A stretch of 64,000 bases of DNA, taken from contig JACFMQ010000011.1 in assembly GCA_019455325.1 (NCBI GenBank), forward strand, positions 48,597 to 112,596, given 5' to 3'. The notes below the pieces were generated by a model. That model made no database searches and was not told the DNA's origin. It was given only the letters and a program-made list of their open reading frames with translations. The translations under genes were made by a program, and so were the position numbers. The stretch comes from Rhodocyclaceae bacterium (lineage in GTDB: Bacteria; Pseudomonadota; Gammaproteobacteria; Burkholderiales; Rhodocyclaceae). Shown here one piece after another: positions 1 through 10,880 of this stretch; positions within the stretch are counted from its first letter, which is position 1, and each line of letters starts with the position of its first letter.

Positions 1-3000
1 ATCGCCGACGTTTCAACCCACGTCCCTCGAACCCGAGGGACGAAGCGGCGGCACCTTGGCGACGTGCCGCGCGACCAGCAGGTTTCAACCCACGTCCCTC
101 GAACCCGAGGGACGAAGCTCACCGCGCATCGGGATGACGTACTCGTAGTCGGCGTTTCAACCCACGTCCCTCGAACCCGAGGGACGAAGCGTTGAGTTTG
201 TGGCTGCGTTTCAGGACTGCGTCCCGTTTCAACCCACGTCCCTCGAACCCGAGGGACGAAGCCATGGTCGTTACTCCTTCGCAAGGTTCAGGTCGAGGTT
301 TCAACCCACGTCCCTCGAACCCGAGGGACGAAGCCTGCGCAAACGTGCTTCGGATGAAATCGAGGATTGGGTTTCAACCCACGTCCCTCGAACCCGAGGG
401 ACGAAGCGTTAGGCGGGCGATAGGCGCCTCGCTTCGTTTCCGTTTCAACCCACGTCCCTCGAACCCGAGGGACGAAGCCTTCCAGCCAGGGTCCGTGGTC
501 CGCACGCTCATGGTTTCAACCCACGTCCCTCGAACCCGAGGGACGAAGCCTTCGCCCTGGTCTTCTTCCTCGGCCTGCAGTCGCTGTTTCAACCCACGTC
601 CCTCGAACCCGAGGGACGAAGCTGAGGCCGGCGGCCTTGGTGACGCCGTACTGTTTGTTTCAACCCACGTCCCTCGAACCCGAGGGACGAAGCAGGATGC
701 CGCCGACCGCAAGCGGCCGGCCGGCGGGTTTCAACCCACGTCCCTCGAACCCGAGGGACGAAGCGCGGAGACGTGGCCGGGCCAGACGACGTAGCCGAGG
801 TTTCAACCCACGTCCCTCGAACCCGAGGGACGAAGCTTTGGTGCGCTGGGGCCACAAGATGGGGCCGCTTGTTTCAACCCACGTCCCTCGAACCCGAGGG
901 ACGAAGCTCCGGGATGGCCACCAGATCGCCGCATCTCATGTGGTTTCAACCCACGTCCCTCGAACCCGAGGGACGAAGCACATAGACCTCGGCGTGCTCG
1001 TTGCCGGTGTCGCAGTTTCAACCCACGTCCCTCGAACCCGAGGGACGAAGCCGTACTCCAGCCCGAGATCGTCGCGCAGACCGACGATGTTTCAACCCAC
1101 GTCCCTCGAACCCGAGGGACGAAGCATCAAGCAGCACCAGCATTCCGAACGTGACGCGGTTTCAACCCACGTCCCTCGAACCCGAGGGACGAAGCAGGAA
1201 GTGGATTTGGGTATGGCGCCATCCGGGAAGTTTCAACCCACGTCCCTCGAACCCGAGGGACGAAGCCAAGCCGTCGGCTCGATCAGGTTGGCCAGCATGT
1301 CGTTTCAACCCACGTCCCTCGAACCCGAGGGACGAAGCAGGGCACCACCGGATTCCGCATCGACGCCAAGCGGGTTTCAACCCACGTCCCTCGAACCCGA
1401 GGGACGAAGCCCGCGCGCCGGCAGGTTGCCGTAGGTGTCGTGGATGTTTCAACCCACGTCCCTCGAACCCGAGGGACGAAGCGTCGCGGCCCGAGTCGCC
1501 CCGAACTTCCGTAGTGAGTTTCAACCCACGTCCCTCGAACCCGAGGGACGAAGCGGCCAGGCGGCCGTCCTCTCCCTTGCTGCAGACGTTTCAACCCACG
1601 TCCCTCGAACCCGAGGGACGAAGCCCGACGGGCAACCCATTCCTCGACCTCTGCCTGTGGTTTCAACCCACGTCCCTCGAACCCGAGGGACGAAGCCATC
1701 ACGCCGAAGTCTGATGGCGGCACGGACGCCGTTTCAACCCACGTCCCTCGAACCCGAGGGACGAAGCGGGACGTGCCTCCATTTGACCGTTTGAGCATGG
1801 CCGTTTCAACCCACGTCCCTCGAACCCGAGGGACGAAGCCGAGCGCGCCGCGGAACATTTCCGGCACGATCAGGTTTCAACCCACGTCCCTCGAACCCGA
1901 GGGACGAAGCCTCCCGGCGGTCTTTCGCATCGTGAGCGTCCGTCATGTTTCAACCCACGTCCCTCGAACCCGAGGGACGAAGCGCGTCCAGCCCTGGCCC
2001 TTCTCTTCGGCCGGGTAGGGTTTCAACCCACGTCCCTCGAACCCGAGGGACGAAGCGCAGCCCACGAACCACGTCGCTGACGGTTCGATACTTGTTTCAA
2101 CCCACGTCCCTCGAACCCGAGGGACGAAGCCCTCAGCGCCGGCCGGATCGCTTCGTCTATGTTCAGTTTCAACCCACGTCCCTCGAACCCGAGGGACGAA
2201 GCCGTTGCGCACCAGGTTGTTCTCCGGCGTGGCGAAGTTTCAACCCACGTCCCTCGAACCCGAGGGACGAAGCCGCGTGCCCGTCTTGTGGCGGTACCGC
2301 ACTCATCCCAGTTTCAACCCACGTCCCTCGAACCCGAGGGACGAAGCCCGAAGGGCTCCTCGGTCTTCTTCGCCACGCCGGAGTTTCAACCCACGTCCCT
2401 CGAACCCGAGGGACGAAGCGCATGAAGATGGCGAAGGCCACGGACGCCGACCTGTTTCAACCCACGTCCCTCGAACCCGAGGGACGAAGCATTCATCGCG
2501 GTCTTCGACGACCACCGCACCGACGTTTCAACCCACGTCCCTCGAACCCGAGGGACGAAGCGCCGGACCCCGATGAGGGCCGCTGGTTCGTCCTCTCGTT
2601 TCAACCCACGTCCCTCGAACCCGAGGGACGAAGCCGGTGGACTGCCGGGTTGTGCGGCTGGCAACCACGTTTCAACCCACGTCCCTCGAACCCGAGGGAC
2701 GAAGCTCGTCGGCGGGCAAGATGCTCGCGTGTGTGTGCGGTTTCAACCCACGTCCCTCGAACCCGAGGGACGAAGCTCAAGTGGGCCGACAACGTGCTGG
2801 CACTGGTTGAGTTTCAACCCACGTCCCTCGAACCCGAGGGACGAAGCTCGCAGCGGCATGCGGGCCATGCCTCCACCATTGCGGTTTCAACCCACGTCCC
2901 TCGAACCCGAGGGACGAAGCGTTGTGGTCGTGCCATCGAGCAGGTCGTACTCGATGTTTCAACCCACGTCCCTCGAACCCGAGGGACGAAGCGACCGGCT

Positions 3001-5001
3001 GGACGTCTACCGAAGGCAGGGCATGAAGTTTCAACCCACGTCCCTCGAACCCGAGGGACGAAGCCCCCCTCGGTAGAGGGATTCGCGTCGTGCCATCCGT
3101 TTCAACCCACGTCCCTCGAACCCGAGGGACGAAGCTTCCTGCGCATCTTCCTCGACCGGCTGCGCAGGCGTTTCAACCCACGTCCCTCGAACCCGAGGGA
3201 CGAAGCTCGCCGCGGCGGTCGGGCCAGCCGCGGTCGAGGTAGTTTCAACCCACGTCCCTCGAACCCGAGGGACGAAGCCGGCGGCAGATCGGCGGCGGTG
3301 ATCGGCCGCACCGGTTTCAACCCACGTCCCTCGAACCCGAGGGACGAAGCGCGGACGCCGTTCTTTCCCGCGACCTTCCCTTCAAGTTTCAACCCACGTC
3401 CCTCGAACCCGAGGGACGAAGCGGCGATTTTGCGCCAGAGCAAACGCGATGGGTGACGTTTCAACCCACGTCCCTCGAACCCGAGGGACGAAGCGCATGT
3501 AGCGCCAGGCGATCAGGCAGCGCATGGCGTTTCAACCCACGTCCCTCGAACCCGAGGGACGAAGCTTGTTGGCCACGCTATACCTGATCTCCGTCTCGTG
3601 GTTTCAACCCACGTCCCTCGAACCCGAGGGACGAAGCGTGCTGACGCCCCCTGTCCGGCTGCGGTATGAGAGGTTTCAACCCACGTCCCTCGAACCCGAG
3701 GGACGAAGCGCACGGTGATCTCGTACTGCGGCATCGCCTCGCTGTTTCAACCCACGTCCCTCGAACCCGAGGGACGAAGCAGATACTCGGTGCAATACTG
3801 GCGCTTGAGGCTCGGGTTTCAACCCACGTCCCTCGAACCCGAGGGACGAAGCCTCGCATGTTCATGGCTTACTCCTGTTGCGGTCTGTTTCAACCCACGT
3901 CCCTCGAACCCGAGGGACGAAGCGCCGGCTCGATGACTCCGTCCTCGCGGGCCTCAGTGTTTCAACCCACGTCCCTCGAACCCGAGGGACGAAGCCCGAA
4001 GTCGGCGACCATCGGCCACAGCCGGCGCTTGTTTCAACCCACGTCCCTCGAACCCGAGGGACGAAGCGCGGCAGATCGGCGGCGGTGATCGGCCGCACCG
4101 GTTTCAACCCACGTCCCTCGAACCCGAGGGACGAAGCGCCGATGCCGGCGGCGCTGGCAGTGGGTCGGCTGGAGTTTCAACCCACGTCCCTCGAACCCGA
4201 GGGACGAAGCCTAATGGACATCAGATCATTCCTTTCACATTGACGTGTTTCAACCCACGTCCCTCGAACCCGAGGGACGAAGCCTTGATGCTTCCCTGCG
4301 CGATCTTGCAGACGGTGGAGTTTCAACCCACGTCCCTCGAACCCGAGGGACGAAGCGCGTGCTGCTCGATGGCGCCACCGCCGTCGTCAAGTTTCAACCC
4401 ACGTCCCTCGAACCCGAGGGACGAAGCTTCTCGTGGATCCACGACGACGTGCAGGGTGACGAGTTTCAACCCACGTCCCTCGAACCCGAGGGACGAAGCA
4501 CGAGCCCGCCCGGCAGCACGGTCTCCGGTACGGTGACGTTTCAACCCACGTCCCTCGAACCCGAGGGACGAAGCCCCGGCTCGCTTGGGCAAAGGCCGCG
4601 CGATGAACGTTTCAACCCACGTCCCTCGAACCCGAGGGACGAAGCCAGGCCGACCCGGTCGCCGCCATCGCCGCCAAGCTCGTTTCAACCCACGTCCCTC
4701 GAACCCGAGGGACGAAGCGAAATCCAGGACACCGGCACATCCATCAGTTCCTGTTTCAACCCACGTCCCTCGAACCCGAGGGACGAAGCGCTGATCGACC
4801 GCGAGACGACTGCCGCCTACATAGTTTCAACCCACGTCCCTCGAACCCGAGGGACGAAGCACGCGGCGGGTGTCGTTGGCGCCCTTGCGGGCATGTTTCA
4901 ACCCACGTCCCTCGAACCCGAGGGACGAAGCACGGCGGCCGGTCGTCCGGATTTCTGCCGTCAAGTTTCAACCCACGTCCCTCGAACCCGAGGGACGAAG
5001 C
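1..5001 (-). CRISPR. Type I-C CRISPR array, 70 repeats, continues past the left edge
   Basis: I count 70 copies of a 37-bp repeat, the first at 10-46 and the last at 4965-5001, separated by 69 spacers of 33-38 nt; bases 1-9 are a partial spacer, so the array extends beyond the window. All copies look identical. Read on the minus strand, the repeat carries a 9-bp stem (CGTCCCTCG / CGAGGGACG around GGTT) and ends in GTGGGTTGAAAC, the GTTGAAAC type of 3' end typical of I-C repeats. The stem and this end fix transcription as minus strand, away from the cas genes, with the newest spacers near 5001. Spacers 3279-3313 and 4068-4100 are nearly identical (see findings). Perfect repeat conservation suggests a recently active array. 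Many short ORFs predicted here are only repeat translations. Confidence 0.98.
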
Positions 5002-5182
5002 TCTTCATCTGCAACTACCGAATTCAACGCCATAAAAAACCTGCCTCGCGCGAACCCACAGTTGATGAGCGGTAAGAAATCTAATTTGAAGCATGTGCAG
5101 TTGGATAACCGCAATAAAATCATTGCGCTGCAAACAGCGCGAACATCCCCACGAATTGCCGACCACTCCTGGTTCGCGCAGA
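5002..5182 (-). promoter_or_regulatory. CRISPR leader
   Basis: This is the non-coding stretch between the end of cas2 and the first (leader-proximal) repeat. It is clearly more AT-rich than its surroundings, as leaders are, and lies at the end of the array that the repeat orientation marks as the start of transcription. It should hold the pre-crRNA promoter and the Cas1-Cas2 integration signals. I cannot assign a confident -35/-10 pair by eye. Confidence 0.8.
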
Positions 5183-5473
5183 TCACAATACAAGCGGGGC
5201 ATTGAAGTTAGTGGCGCGAAAGTGGCCGTGCTCGCGTACCTCGTAGCCTTTCAGCTCCGCGATCCGATAAAGGCGCAGATTGTCCTCTTCGACCTTGATC
5301 TCGTCGACCAGACGGCGCTCCAGCGATTCGAACTGCGCACGGTCGATTTGGCACTCGAATACTGACTTCTGTACGCGCTGGCCGATTCCCTCACAAATTT
5401 TCGCCACGCGCCGGAGACGTCTACGGCCTTCCCGTGTTTCAGTATTCACATCGTAGCAAACGATGACCAGCAT
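5183..5473 (-). CDS. cas2: CRISPR-associated endonuclease Cas2
   Basis: Cas2 (96 aa) pairs with Cas1 in the integrase complex that inserts new spacers. The protein opens with the family's ferredoxin-like strand [11 protein letters not shown], in which the Asp after CY is the conserved metal-site residue, and continues with the usual R-rich helix ([13 protein letters not shown]) and the [10 protein letters not shown] strand. Length matches the family (85-100 aa). It is the last cas gene, starts 4 nt after the cas1 stop and is followed directly by the leader, the standard I-C order. Nothing suggests damage. Confidence 0.97.
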   Translation of the reverse strand: MLVIVCYDVNTETREGRRRLRRVAKICEGIGQRVQKSVFECQIDRAQFESLERRLVDEIKVEEDNLRLYRIAELKGYEVREHGHFRATNFNAPLVL

Positions 5474-5477
5474 TGAT

Positions 5478-6506
5478 CTACCTCAATAGATAAGGCAGGT
5501 ACTCGGCAACGTCGCCGCGTAGCGTCCGTGCGAGCATCCGTGCCTGGATATGGGGCAGGAGGCCCAGCGGGACGGGTTCGGCGAGCAAGGGGTGAGAAAG
5601 ATTCTCCTGTTTGCGTTCCTGATAGGCGACCAGAACGGTCTTGCGCGCATCTCCCTCCAGGAGAACGGCTCCTCCGTCGCGTTCGACGAAGTCGCCGAAC
5701 GTGATCTGCCCCCGGTTGACGAGCGACAGAGCCAAGCGATCGGCAAAAATGCGGAACTCCTCCATCAGGTCGAGCGCCAGCGCAGCCCGGCCTGGACGTA
5801 CCACATGCAGGAAGCCGATCTGCGGATCGAGGCCGACCGTTTCCAGCGCGGAGCGGCAGTCGTTCATCAGCAGAGAATAGATGAACGAGAGCAGGGCATT
5901 GATTCGATCCCGCGGCGGGCGGCGGCTGCGGCCGCCCATGCGGAAATCGGCGCGCAGGTTGGTGCGTACCAGGCGGTTGAGGACGGCGAAATATTGCCGC
6001 GCTGCTTCACCCTCGATGCCTCGCAGAGTATCCATGTCCGCTGCCTCCGGCAGTGCGCGCAGGCTTGCCGCAAGATCGGCTGCGCCGCGCGCCAGTGCGT
6101 TGGCGTCCTCCTCGTTTTTCGCCTCTCGCGAACCGCGTAACAGAATCTGCCGGCAATTCCGGATTTTCCCCGCGATACAGTTGCGCGCCACGCCGAGCGC
6201 GAACACAGCCTCTCCGGCGAGCCGATGTTGGGCCTGCCGCAGAAGCACGTTGCCGGCAACGGCGCCTTCCAGCCGCGCCTTGAAACGGCCGTTGGCGTCG
6301 AGCAGCACCAAGCCGATCCCATCGTCCGCCAGGCGATGCATCAGAGGAACCGAGACGGAGACATGGCCGAAGCACGTGACCGTGTTCAGGTGGTGGAGCG
6401 GCACGCGCAGCCTGGTTTCCCGCGCCACTTCGACGCGCAGGGTGTTGTTGTCGAGGCATAGATGACTGTCGGGCGTCGTCACATAAAGCGTGTTCAGGAG
6501 TTGCAT
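5478..6506 (-). CDS. cas1: CRISPR-associated endonuclease/integrase Cas1 (type I-C)
   Basis: Cas1 (342 aa) is the metal-dependent integrase of spacer acquisition. The three metal ligands can be seen in order: Glu in [12 protein letters not shown] (about E165), His in [10 protein letters not shown] (about H234) and Glu in DLMEEFR (about E249). Length is normal for I-C Cas1 (about 340 aa). The start ATG lies 1 nt after the cas4 stop, so cas4, cas1 and cas2 form one translational unit, matching their joint role in choosing, trimming and inserting prespacers. No frameshift or missing catalytic residue is visible. Confidence 0.98.
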   Translation of the reverse strand: MQLLNTLYVTTPDSHLCLDNNTLRVEVARETRLRVPLHHLNTVTCFGHVSVSVPLMHRLADDGIGLVLLDANGRFKARLEGAVAGNVLLRQAQHRLAGEAVFALGVARNCIAGKIRNCRQILLRGSREAKNEEDANALARGAADLAASLRALPEAADMDTLRGIEGEAARQYFAVLNRLVRTNLRADFRMGGRSRRPPRDRINALLSFIYSLLMNDCRSALETVGLDPQIGFLHVVRPGRAALALDLMEEFRIFADRLALSLVNRGQITFGDFVERDGGAVLLEGDARKTVLVAYQERKQENLSHPLLAEPVPLGLLPHIQARMLARTLRGDVAEYLPYLLR

Positions 6507-6507
6507 G

Positions 6508-7146
6508 TCAGATCTCCGGGTCGAACAACGATGACAAGGTCCGGGTGCGAGTAGCGTCAGCCGAAAGCGCTTCCGGTTGGCACAGGTCGCGCAACGAGCA
6601 GGCCCGGCAACGCTCGTCGTTGAGCGGCGGCGGCATGGTGCTGCCAGCGAGCGAGGTACGAACGGCGGCGACGGTTTCCTCGACGCTTTGTCGCAGCGCT
6701 CCGTCGATGGAGACGATGCGCCGTCGTCGCGATGAGGCGTAGTACAGGGCGCCCTCCGCTATCGGTCGGCCGAACATTTCTTCCAGGCATATCGCCTGTG
6801 CTGCCAACTGGACGTCGTCGCAGGCCGCGATGTCGGCGCGCTTGTGCCGCGAACCGTGTTTGTATTCCACCGGATAGGGCGTTCCGTCGGTCAGGAACTC
6901 GACGACGTCGGCTTTGCCGACGAGCCCAAGGCGGTCGCAGAAGAGCGGAAGTGCGCGCTCCACGCGCAGGCCGTCGCGCGTTTCGAAGCCGGGATCGTCC
7001 ACCCGCTTGTGCAGGGCTTGGCCGCGCTGGGTGTAAAGGTTGTCCTCGAATACCTGCTCGACGTGGATCAGAGCACACTGGCGCGGGCAGTAGCGCCAGT
7101 GCTGCAGGGCGGAAAGGGCAATTGGATCAACAGGTTCATCGTTCAT
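6508..7146 (-). CDS. cas4: CRISPR-associated exonuclease Cas4
   Basis: Cas4 (212 aa from the ATG at 7146) is a RecB-like Fe-S nuclease that trims prespacers and selects PAM-containing ends. The iron-sulphur cluster ligands are visible: the first Cys in RYCPRQCALIH (about C20) and the C-terminal cluster CRACSLRDLC. Between them are the RecB motif around TPYPVEYKHGS, with catalytic Glu and Lys, and the following Q-rich helix QLAAQAICLEE. An in-frame upstream extension exists, but MNDEPVDPIALSALQHW matches where the family begins. Upstream there is an unusual 412-bp gap before cas7 that contains a dead toxin-antitoxin pair, so cas4-cas1-cas2 may need transcription through that debris. Confidence 0.95.
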   Translation of the reverse strand: MNDEPVDPIALSALQHWRYCPRQCALIHVEQVFEDNLYTQRGQALHKRVDDPGFETRDGLRVERALPLFCDRLGLVGKADVVEFLTDGTPYPVEYKHGSRHKRADIAACDDVQLAAQAICLEEMFGRPIAEGALYYASSRRRRIVSIDGALRQSVEETVAAVRTSLAGSTMPPPLNDERCRACSLRDLCQPEALSADATRTRTLSSLFDPEI

Positions 7147-7206
7147 GATGCGAACAATCTGGAAGATTCTGACTACAATCCGAGATCCTCCACGAAGGAG
7201 GGGGTC

Positions 7207-7557
7207 ATGATGCCGCTCACCTACCAGCAAGTCACCAATGCCGCCATGCAGCTCAGCCCGAATGAGCGCGTCGTCCTTGCGGAAAGGCTCTGGGTCAGCG
7301 TCGAGACGTCCGAGCCATCGTGCAGCGGCCTGGGACGAAGAGATCGCCTGCCGCGTCGTGCAACTGATGCCGGCGAGGTGAAACAGCGTCTGCCGAAAAA
7401 GCTATCGCCGAACTGTGTATCCGGCAGCCAGGCGGGAACTTCGGCGGACTTTCGAGTGGTATCTCCAGGAAACCGGTCCACGTATCGCTGCTCGTCGCCA
7501 TCGCCCGCCACAGCCGCCGCCCGGAACATTGGGCGAGCAGGCCGTGGCGGTGCAGAG
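7207..7557 (+). pseudogene. Decayed ParD/ParE-like toxin-antitoxin pair inside the cas operon
   Basis: The antitoxin starts at ATG 7207 behind a strong Shine-Dalgarno (GAAGGAGGGGG) and a TACAAT hexamer at 7174-7179. It begins MMPLTYQQVTNAAMQLSP, as in the small addiction-module antidote family (about 70 aa). The family continuation AAAWDEEIACRVVQL lies in the +1 frame from 7322, and DAGEVK returns to the first frame from 7366, so two opposite frameshifts break it. A toxin remnant follows: YPAARRELRRTFEWYLQE from 7418 is the ParE/RelE N-terminal signature, and a further shift is needed to reach LVAIARHSRRPEHWASRP, after which it is cut off at the cas7 stop. Both genes are therefore dead. The strand is opposite to the cas genes. 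The family assignment is from remembered signatures and has not been searched. Confidence 0.75.
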
Positions 7558-7558
7558 G

Positions 7559-8440
7559 TTACACCCGCTCGATCAGCGTCACCCCGGCCGGCAGGCTGGC
7601 CTCGTCGATGCTGACGTCGTAGTCGGTGAAGCTGCGCGGCACGTCGATGCCTGTCTTACGTGCGATCTTGATGCGGTCGAACAGTGCATGTGCGTGAGCG
7701 TTGCCCAGTTCTGAATCGTGCTTGAAGACGTACAGTCCGCGCGTCGCCATTTCGCCGCGCGCCGCCGACCGATCATGCTCGAACATGTGCTCCAGTGCCT
7801 GCCAGAGCAGCTCCAGGTCGTCCTCGCCAAAGCCGGTCTGCTTGGCGAGGAAGGAAGAAACGAAGCCGTGGGCGACATAGACGCCGTAAGGCACCGTGTG
7901 CTTGCGGCCCATGGTGCGGTTGTCGCCCTGTTGCTTCTCGGCTTCGGCTTCCGTCGCTACCGCCATGCGAGTGATCGAATGCTCCTGGGCGATGATCGGA
8001 TCGACGGAGCGGGCAAAGGTCAGTTGTACCGGGCCGCGCACCTGGCCGCAGTTCACGCCGGTGGACATCACCGCGCCGAAAGTGCGGACGTCGTAGAAAT
8101 TGGCGCACATCCATTGCCGTGCCTTGTCGACGGTATCGCCGCTGCCCTTGCGCTTCTTGTCTCCCTTGAGCTCCTCTTCGGCGCCGACGGCGATGTAGGC
8201 TTTTTCGTGGGTCTGGTTGAGGACCGCCTTTTCCTTCACGTAGATGTCGAAGGGCGGCGTTTCGCCTTTCACCAGCCCGACGAAGTTGCGCACCTTGCGC
8301 TTCAGCGAAACGTCGGTCACCAGTCCGTGGCCGGATTCGGCGTCGAGGCGTGGCAGATTGCCGGCGTCCGGGTCGCCGTTGGGGTTGCCGTCGCGTACCT
8401 CGAAGACGAGAGCGAAGTCGTAGCGGTTGGAAAGGTTCAT
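7559..8440 (-). CDS. cas7: CRISPR-associated protein Cas7 (Csd2 family)
   Basis: Cas7c (293 aa) is the backbone subunit that coats the crRNA in the type I-C Cascade. The N-terminal strand [20 protein letters not shown] is the family hallmark, and [20 protein letters not shown] and the glycine-rich [26 protein letters not shown] segment also fit Csd2. Length is typical (about 285-300 aa). Its ATG overlaps the cas8c stop by the ATGA quartet, showing translational coupling. It is followed by the gap holding the dead toxin-antitoxin pair, where I-C operons normally go straight to cas4. Confidence 0.97.
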   Translation of the reverse strand: MNLSNRYDFALVFEVRDGNPNGDPDAGNLPRLDAESGHGLVTDVSLKRKVRNFVGLVKGETPPFDIYVKEKAVLNQTHEKAYIAVGAEEELKGDKKRKGSGDTVDKARQWMCANFYDVRTFGAVMSTGVNCGQVRGPVQLTFARSVDPIIAQEHSITRMAVATEAEAEKQQGDNRTMGRKHTVPYGVYVAHGFVSSFLAKQTGFGEDDLELLWQALEHMFEHDRSAARGEMATRGLYVFKHDSELGNAHAHALFDRIKIARKTGIDVPRSFTDYDVSIDEASLPAGVTLIERV

Positions 8441-10182
8441 TTGGATTCTCCCTGGGTGGATTCGTCGGACTGGGTGGATTTGCTGAAGAAGTCCTGGCGC
8501 TGGTGGTAGTAGCCGAGTGCGAAGCGTCCTTGCTCCTGCAGACTCAGATGCTTCGGAAAATCGTTCAGGCCGCCCATGATCTCGCCGAGCAGACGTTCGA
8601 AATTGATGACGCGTCCGCGATTGGCAAGCTTGGCCAAGTGGTGGTTCTTCAAACGCAACAGCGTGGTGAAGACCGCCACCGGCGTGCTGGAAGCGGCGCC
8701 GTAATAGCGCTCGCGAATGGTCGCGTTGAGACCGGGGCTGGCTTCTTCCTGGATTTTCTCCAGGGCCGCGAACAGGCGCCCCAGCCGGTAAGCCGGGCTG
8801 TCGTTCTCAAGGTCGAGCATGGGCAACAACTCCTTTTCGAGAGATGAATCGGATTGAAACTGGCGAAGCCGATTGAGGTTGGCCTTGATGGCGGCCGCCC
8901 GCAGATAGGTGACGTTCTGTTCGGCACGGCAGCGCAGCACCGCTGCGTTGAGCCAGGTCGCCGGGAAAGGCCCGCCGGATAGAATCGCCCGCATGATGTC
9001 GCCGCCCAGGTTGGGCGGAATATTGTCGGCCTTGCCCTGCTGGGCGCAGGCAGCGAGCAGGCGGAACAGGCTCGGGTATTCCGGGTCCCTGGCGCTGCGC
9101 ACGACTTTCAGATCGTCGAACCATTGCCGTACCCTCCGGGCGATTTCGTGCAGCGGTGCGGCATGCCAGAAGCGGACGGAAACCCGCGCCGCGTTGGGGG
9201 CGAGCCCGAGCACGTAGAAGCGGTTTTCGCCGCGGCCGCCGTCGAACTGCCCCGACTGCACCGCATTCAGCATGCTGCGCACTAATTCGGTTCGGGCATC
9301 GGGATCGTCCTGTTCGCCGAAGATTGCGGCAAAGGCGGACTCTGCCTCGATGTCTTCCTTCTGCGTCCAGAACACCGTCGAAGCGTCGCTGACCTGGAAA
9401 CGCTGGCGTGAATTGCGGTCGAGCAGGTGGTTGAGCGCGGTGGTGTAGGCGAAAGCGGCAAACGGGCTGACCGGCGCGTTGTCACCCTGTTCCTTGTTGA
9501 AGGAGGTAAAGGCATCCAGGTTGAACGAGACCAGCGTCGCCCCCGAGCTCTGCGCGCCCCAAACGCCCTTGATCGCCGTATGCAGACGTTCGGCCGCCAC
9601 CTGCTGGCCGGTGATCAGACACACGGATGCACCGCCGGCTTCGTCGTCGCTCATGCAACCGGCGACGACGGCAGACCGCTGGCAGATCAGATCGCCGTCG
9701 TTGTGCAAACGGAAGGTCAATACCGGGTTGCTTTCCAGGATTTCCGGCCAGGCCGGATCGTCGGACAGCGCGGTCGGCCCGTAATCGGCATAGAAACCCT
9801 CCAGCGCCTGGATGCCCTCATCCCGGCGCGACGCTTCCGGCAGTTCGGCGATACGCCGGCGGAAGGCCGCATGCTGCTCGGCGACCCGTTCCGGCTTGCC
9901 TCGCGTATCGACGCCGAGCACGTATTCGGCGGTATCCCACAGCAGGTTGGCCGCGACGCCCGAAGAGCGCTTGATGCCCTTGGGTACAAGATAGCGCCGT
10001 GCCGTCTTTCTTTTGCCGTCGCCCTGACGCGTATCGACGATGCCCAAAGGCCGGCCTTCCGCGTCCAGTTCGACGATGAAGGGAATTTCCTTGTCCTCCA
10101 GCCCGAAGGCCGGCAAGCGCCGTGTCGGGTCGGGGTCGAGGGTCTTGCGCTGATAGTAGTCGTGAAGGGCCTGGAGAATCAT
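8437..10182 (-). CDS. cas8c: CRISPR-associated protein Cas8c (Csd1 family)
   Basis: Cas8c (581 aa) is the large Cascade subunit that recognises the PAM and helps recruit Cas3; in I-C systems an internal start in this gene can also give the small subunit Cas11c. The start [13 protein letters not shown] is the family N-terminus, and the ATG overlaps the cas5 stop (ATGA), so I reject a longer upstream reading. Segments such as [28 protein letters not shown] and the central [21 protein letters not shown] are characteristic of Csd1. No disruption is visible. The C-terminal part, after about residue 450, is where an internally started small subunit would lie, but I cannot pick a start by eye. Confidence 0.96.
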   Translation of the reverse strand: MILQALHDYYQRKTLDPDPTRRLPAFGLEDKEIPFIVELDAEGRPLGIVDTRQGDGKRKTARRYLVPKGIKRSSGVAANLLWDTAEYVLGVDTRGKPERVAEQHAAFRRRIAELPEASRRDEGIQALEGFYADYGPTALSDDPAWPEILESNPVLTFRLHNDGDLICQRSAVVAGCMSDDEAGGASVCLITGQQVAAERLHTAIKGVWGAQSSGATLVSFNLDAFTSFNKEQGDNAPVSPFAAFAYTTALNHLLDRNSRQRFQVSDASTVFWTQKEDIEAESAFAAIFGEQDDPDARTELVRSMLNAVQSGQFDGGRGENRFYVLGLAPNAARVSVRFWHAAPLHEIARRVRQWFDDLKVVRSARDPEYPSLFRLLAACAQQGKADNIPPNLGGDIMRAILSGGPFPATWLNAAVLRCRAEQNVTYLRAAAIKANLNRLRQFQSDSSLEKELLPMLDLENDSPAYRLGRLFAALEKIQEEASPGLNATIRERYYGAASSTPVAVFTTLLRLKNHHLAKLANRGRVINFERLLGEIMGGLNDFPKHLSLQEQGRFALGYYHQRQDFFSKSTQSDESTQGESK

Positions 10183-10832
10183 CCCGCCACCTGTGCTTTC
10201 GTCAGATCGATGACTCCGCGTTGCATGTCGGCGCGGAAAAATCGCGGTTTGGGATCGTCGACCGCAGAAAAATCGAGGTCGTAGAGCATCCAGCCCAGAT
10301 CGCGGGTTTCGTCGAGGGCCGGCGTTTCCGTTGCCGGGTCGTCGACCAGCCGGAAGCGGGCGGCGAATTCGCGGCAGCCCAGATAGGGCTGATTGACGCA
10401 TTGCCCTTTCTCGGCCCGGCGCTGGAACATTTCACGATACTTGGCCGGGTTGCCGCGGGCGTCGTCGCCGGCCGCGACCAGATCGGCGTGGATGCGATAG
10501 GCCACGTCGCGCAGGAACAGGCCGGCTCGCTGCTGGCGATCCTCTTCCACGTACAGGGCCAGATTGCCCTTGCCGGCTCCCATGGCCGCCTGGGCGTTGC
10601 GCACCGACACCTTGGAAGCCACTTCGTTGCGCCGCACGCTGATCCAGCGGATCGGCCTCAGTACCTCGATGCGCTTCACTTCCCAGCGGATCGCCGGCTT
10701 CCACAGGATGGCCTCGAACACCGACCGTGCCGCCGAGGGCGTCATGACATCGTAGGACACCCGCTCGACCTTCATTTCTGGTCTGGTGAAGCAGGCGAAG
10801 CTGCCCGAAACTTCAAGGCAAAAACTCGTCAT
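10179..10832 (-). CDS. cas5c: CRISPR-associated Cas5c, the pre-crRNA processing endoribonuclease
   Basis: Cas5c (217 aa) replaces Cas6 in type I-C: it cuts the repeat RNA below its hairpin and stays on the 5' handle. The N-terminus SFCLEVSGSFACFTRPEMKVERVSYDVMTPSAAR is the typical Cas5d/Csd5 opening, followed by the W-R rich strand KPAIRWEVKRIEVLRPI and the FFRADMQRGVIDL end. I chose the ATG at 10832 because an AGGAGAGG Shine-Dalgarno sits just upstream; an alternative start 9 codons earlier lacks one. No cas6 gene is present in the window, as expected for I-C. The gene overlaps cas8c by 4 nt. Confidence 0.95.
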   Translation of the reverse strand: MTSFCLEVSGSFACFTRPEMKVERVSYDVMTPSAARSVFEAILWKPAIRWEVKRIEVLRPIRWISVRRNEVASKVSVRNAQAAMGAGKGNLALYVEEDRQQRAGLFLRDVAYRIHADLVAAGDDARGNPAKYREMFQRRAEKGQCVNQPYLGCREFAARFRLVDDPATETPALDETRDLGWMLYDLDFSAVDDPKPRFFRADMQRGVIDLTKAQVAG

Positions 10833-10880
10833 CGTTTTTCCTCTCCTTTCGCGTTTCAATCATCGTTGCTGCTGTTTGCC

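Noticed and set aside
119-5075. Many overlapping ORFs on both strands in the array, up to 503 codons
   Set aside because: They are translations of the repeat (open in several frames because 37-bp repeats lack stops) and contain no real domain.
7207-7557. CreTA-type RNA toxin-antitoxin guarding the CRISPR locus
   Set aside because: CreTA is a small RNA pair resembling a repeat and spacer; here the remains are of two proteins of ParDE type, and both are broken.
10179-10832. Missing cas6 as a defect
   Set aside because: Type I-C systems use Cas5c for crRNA processing; cas6 is not expected.
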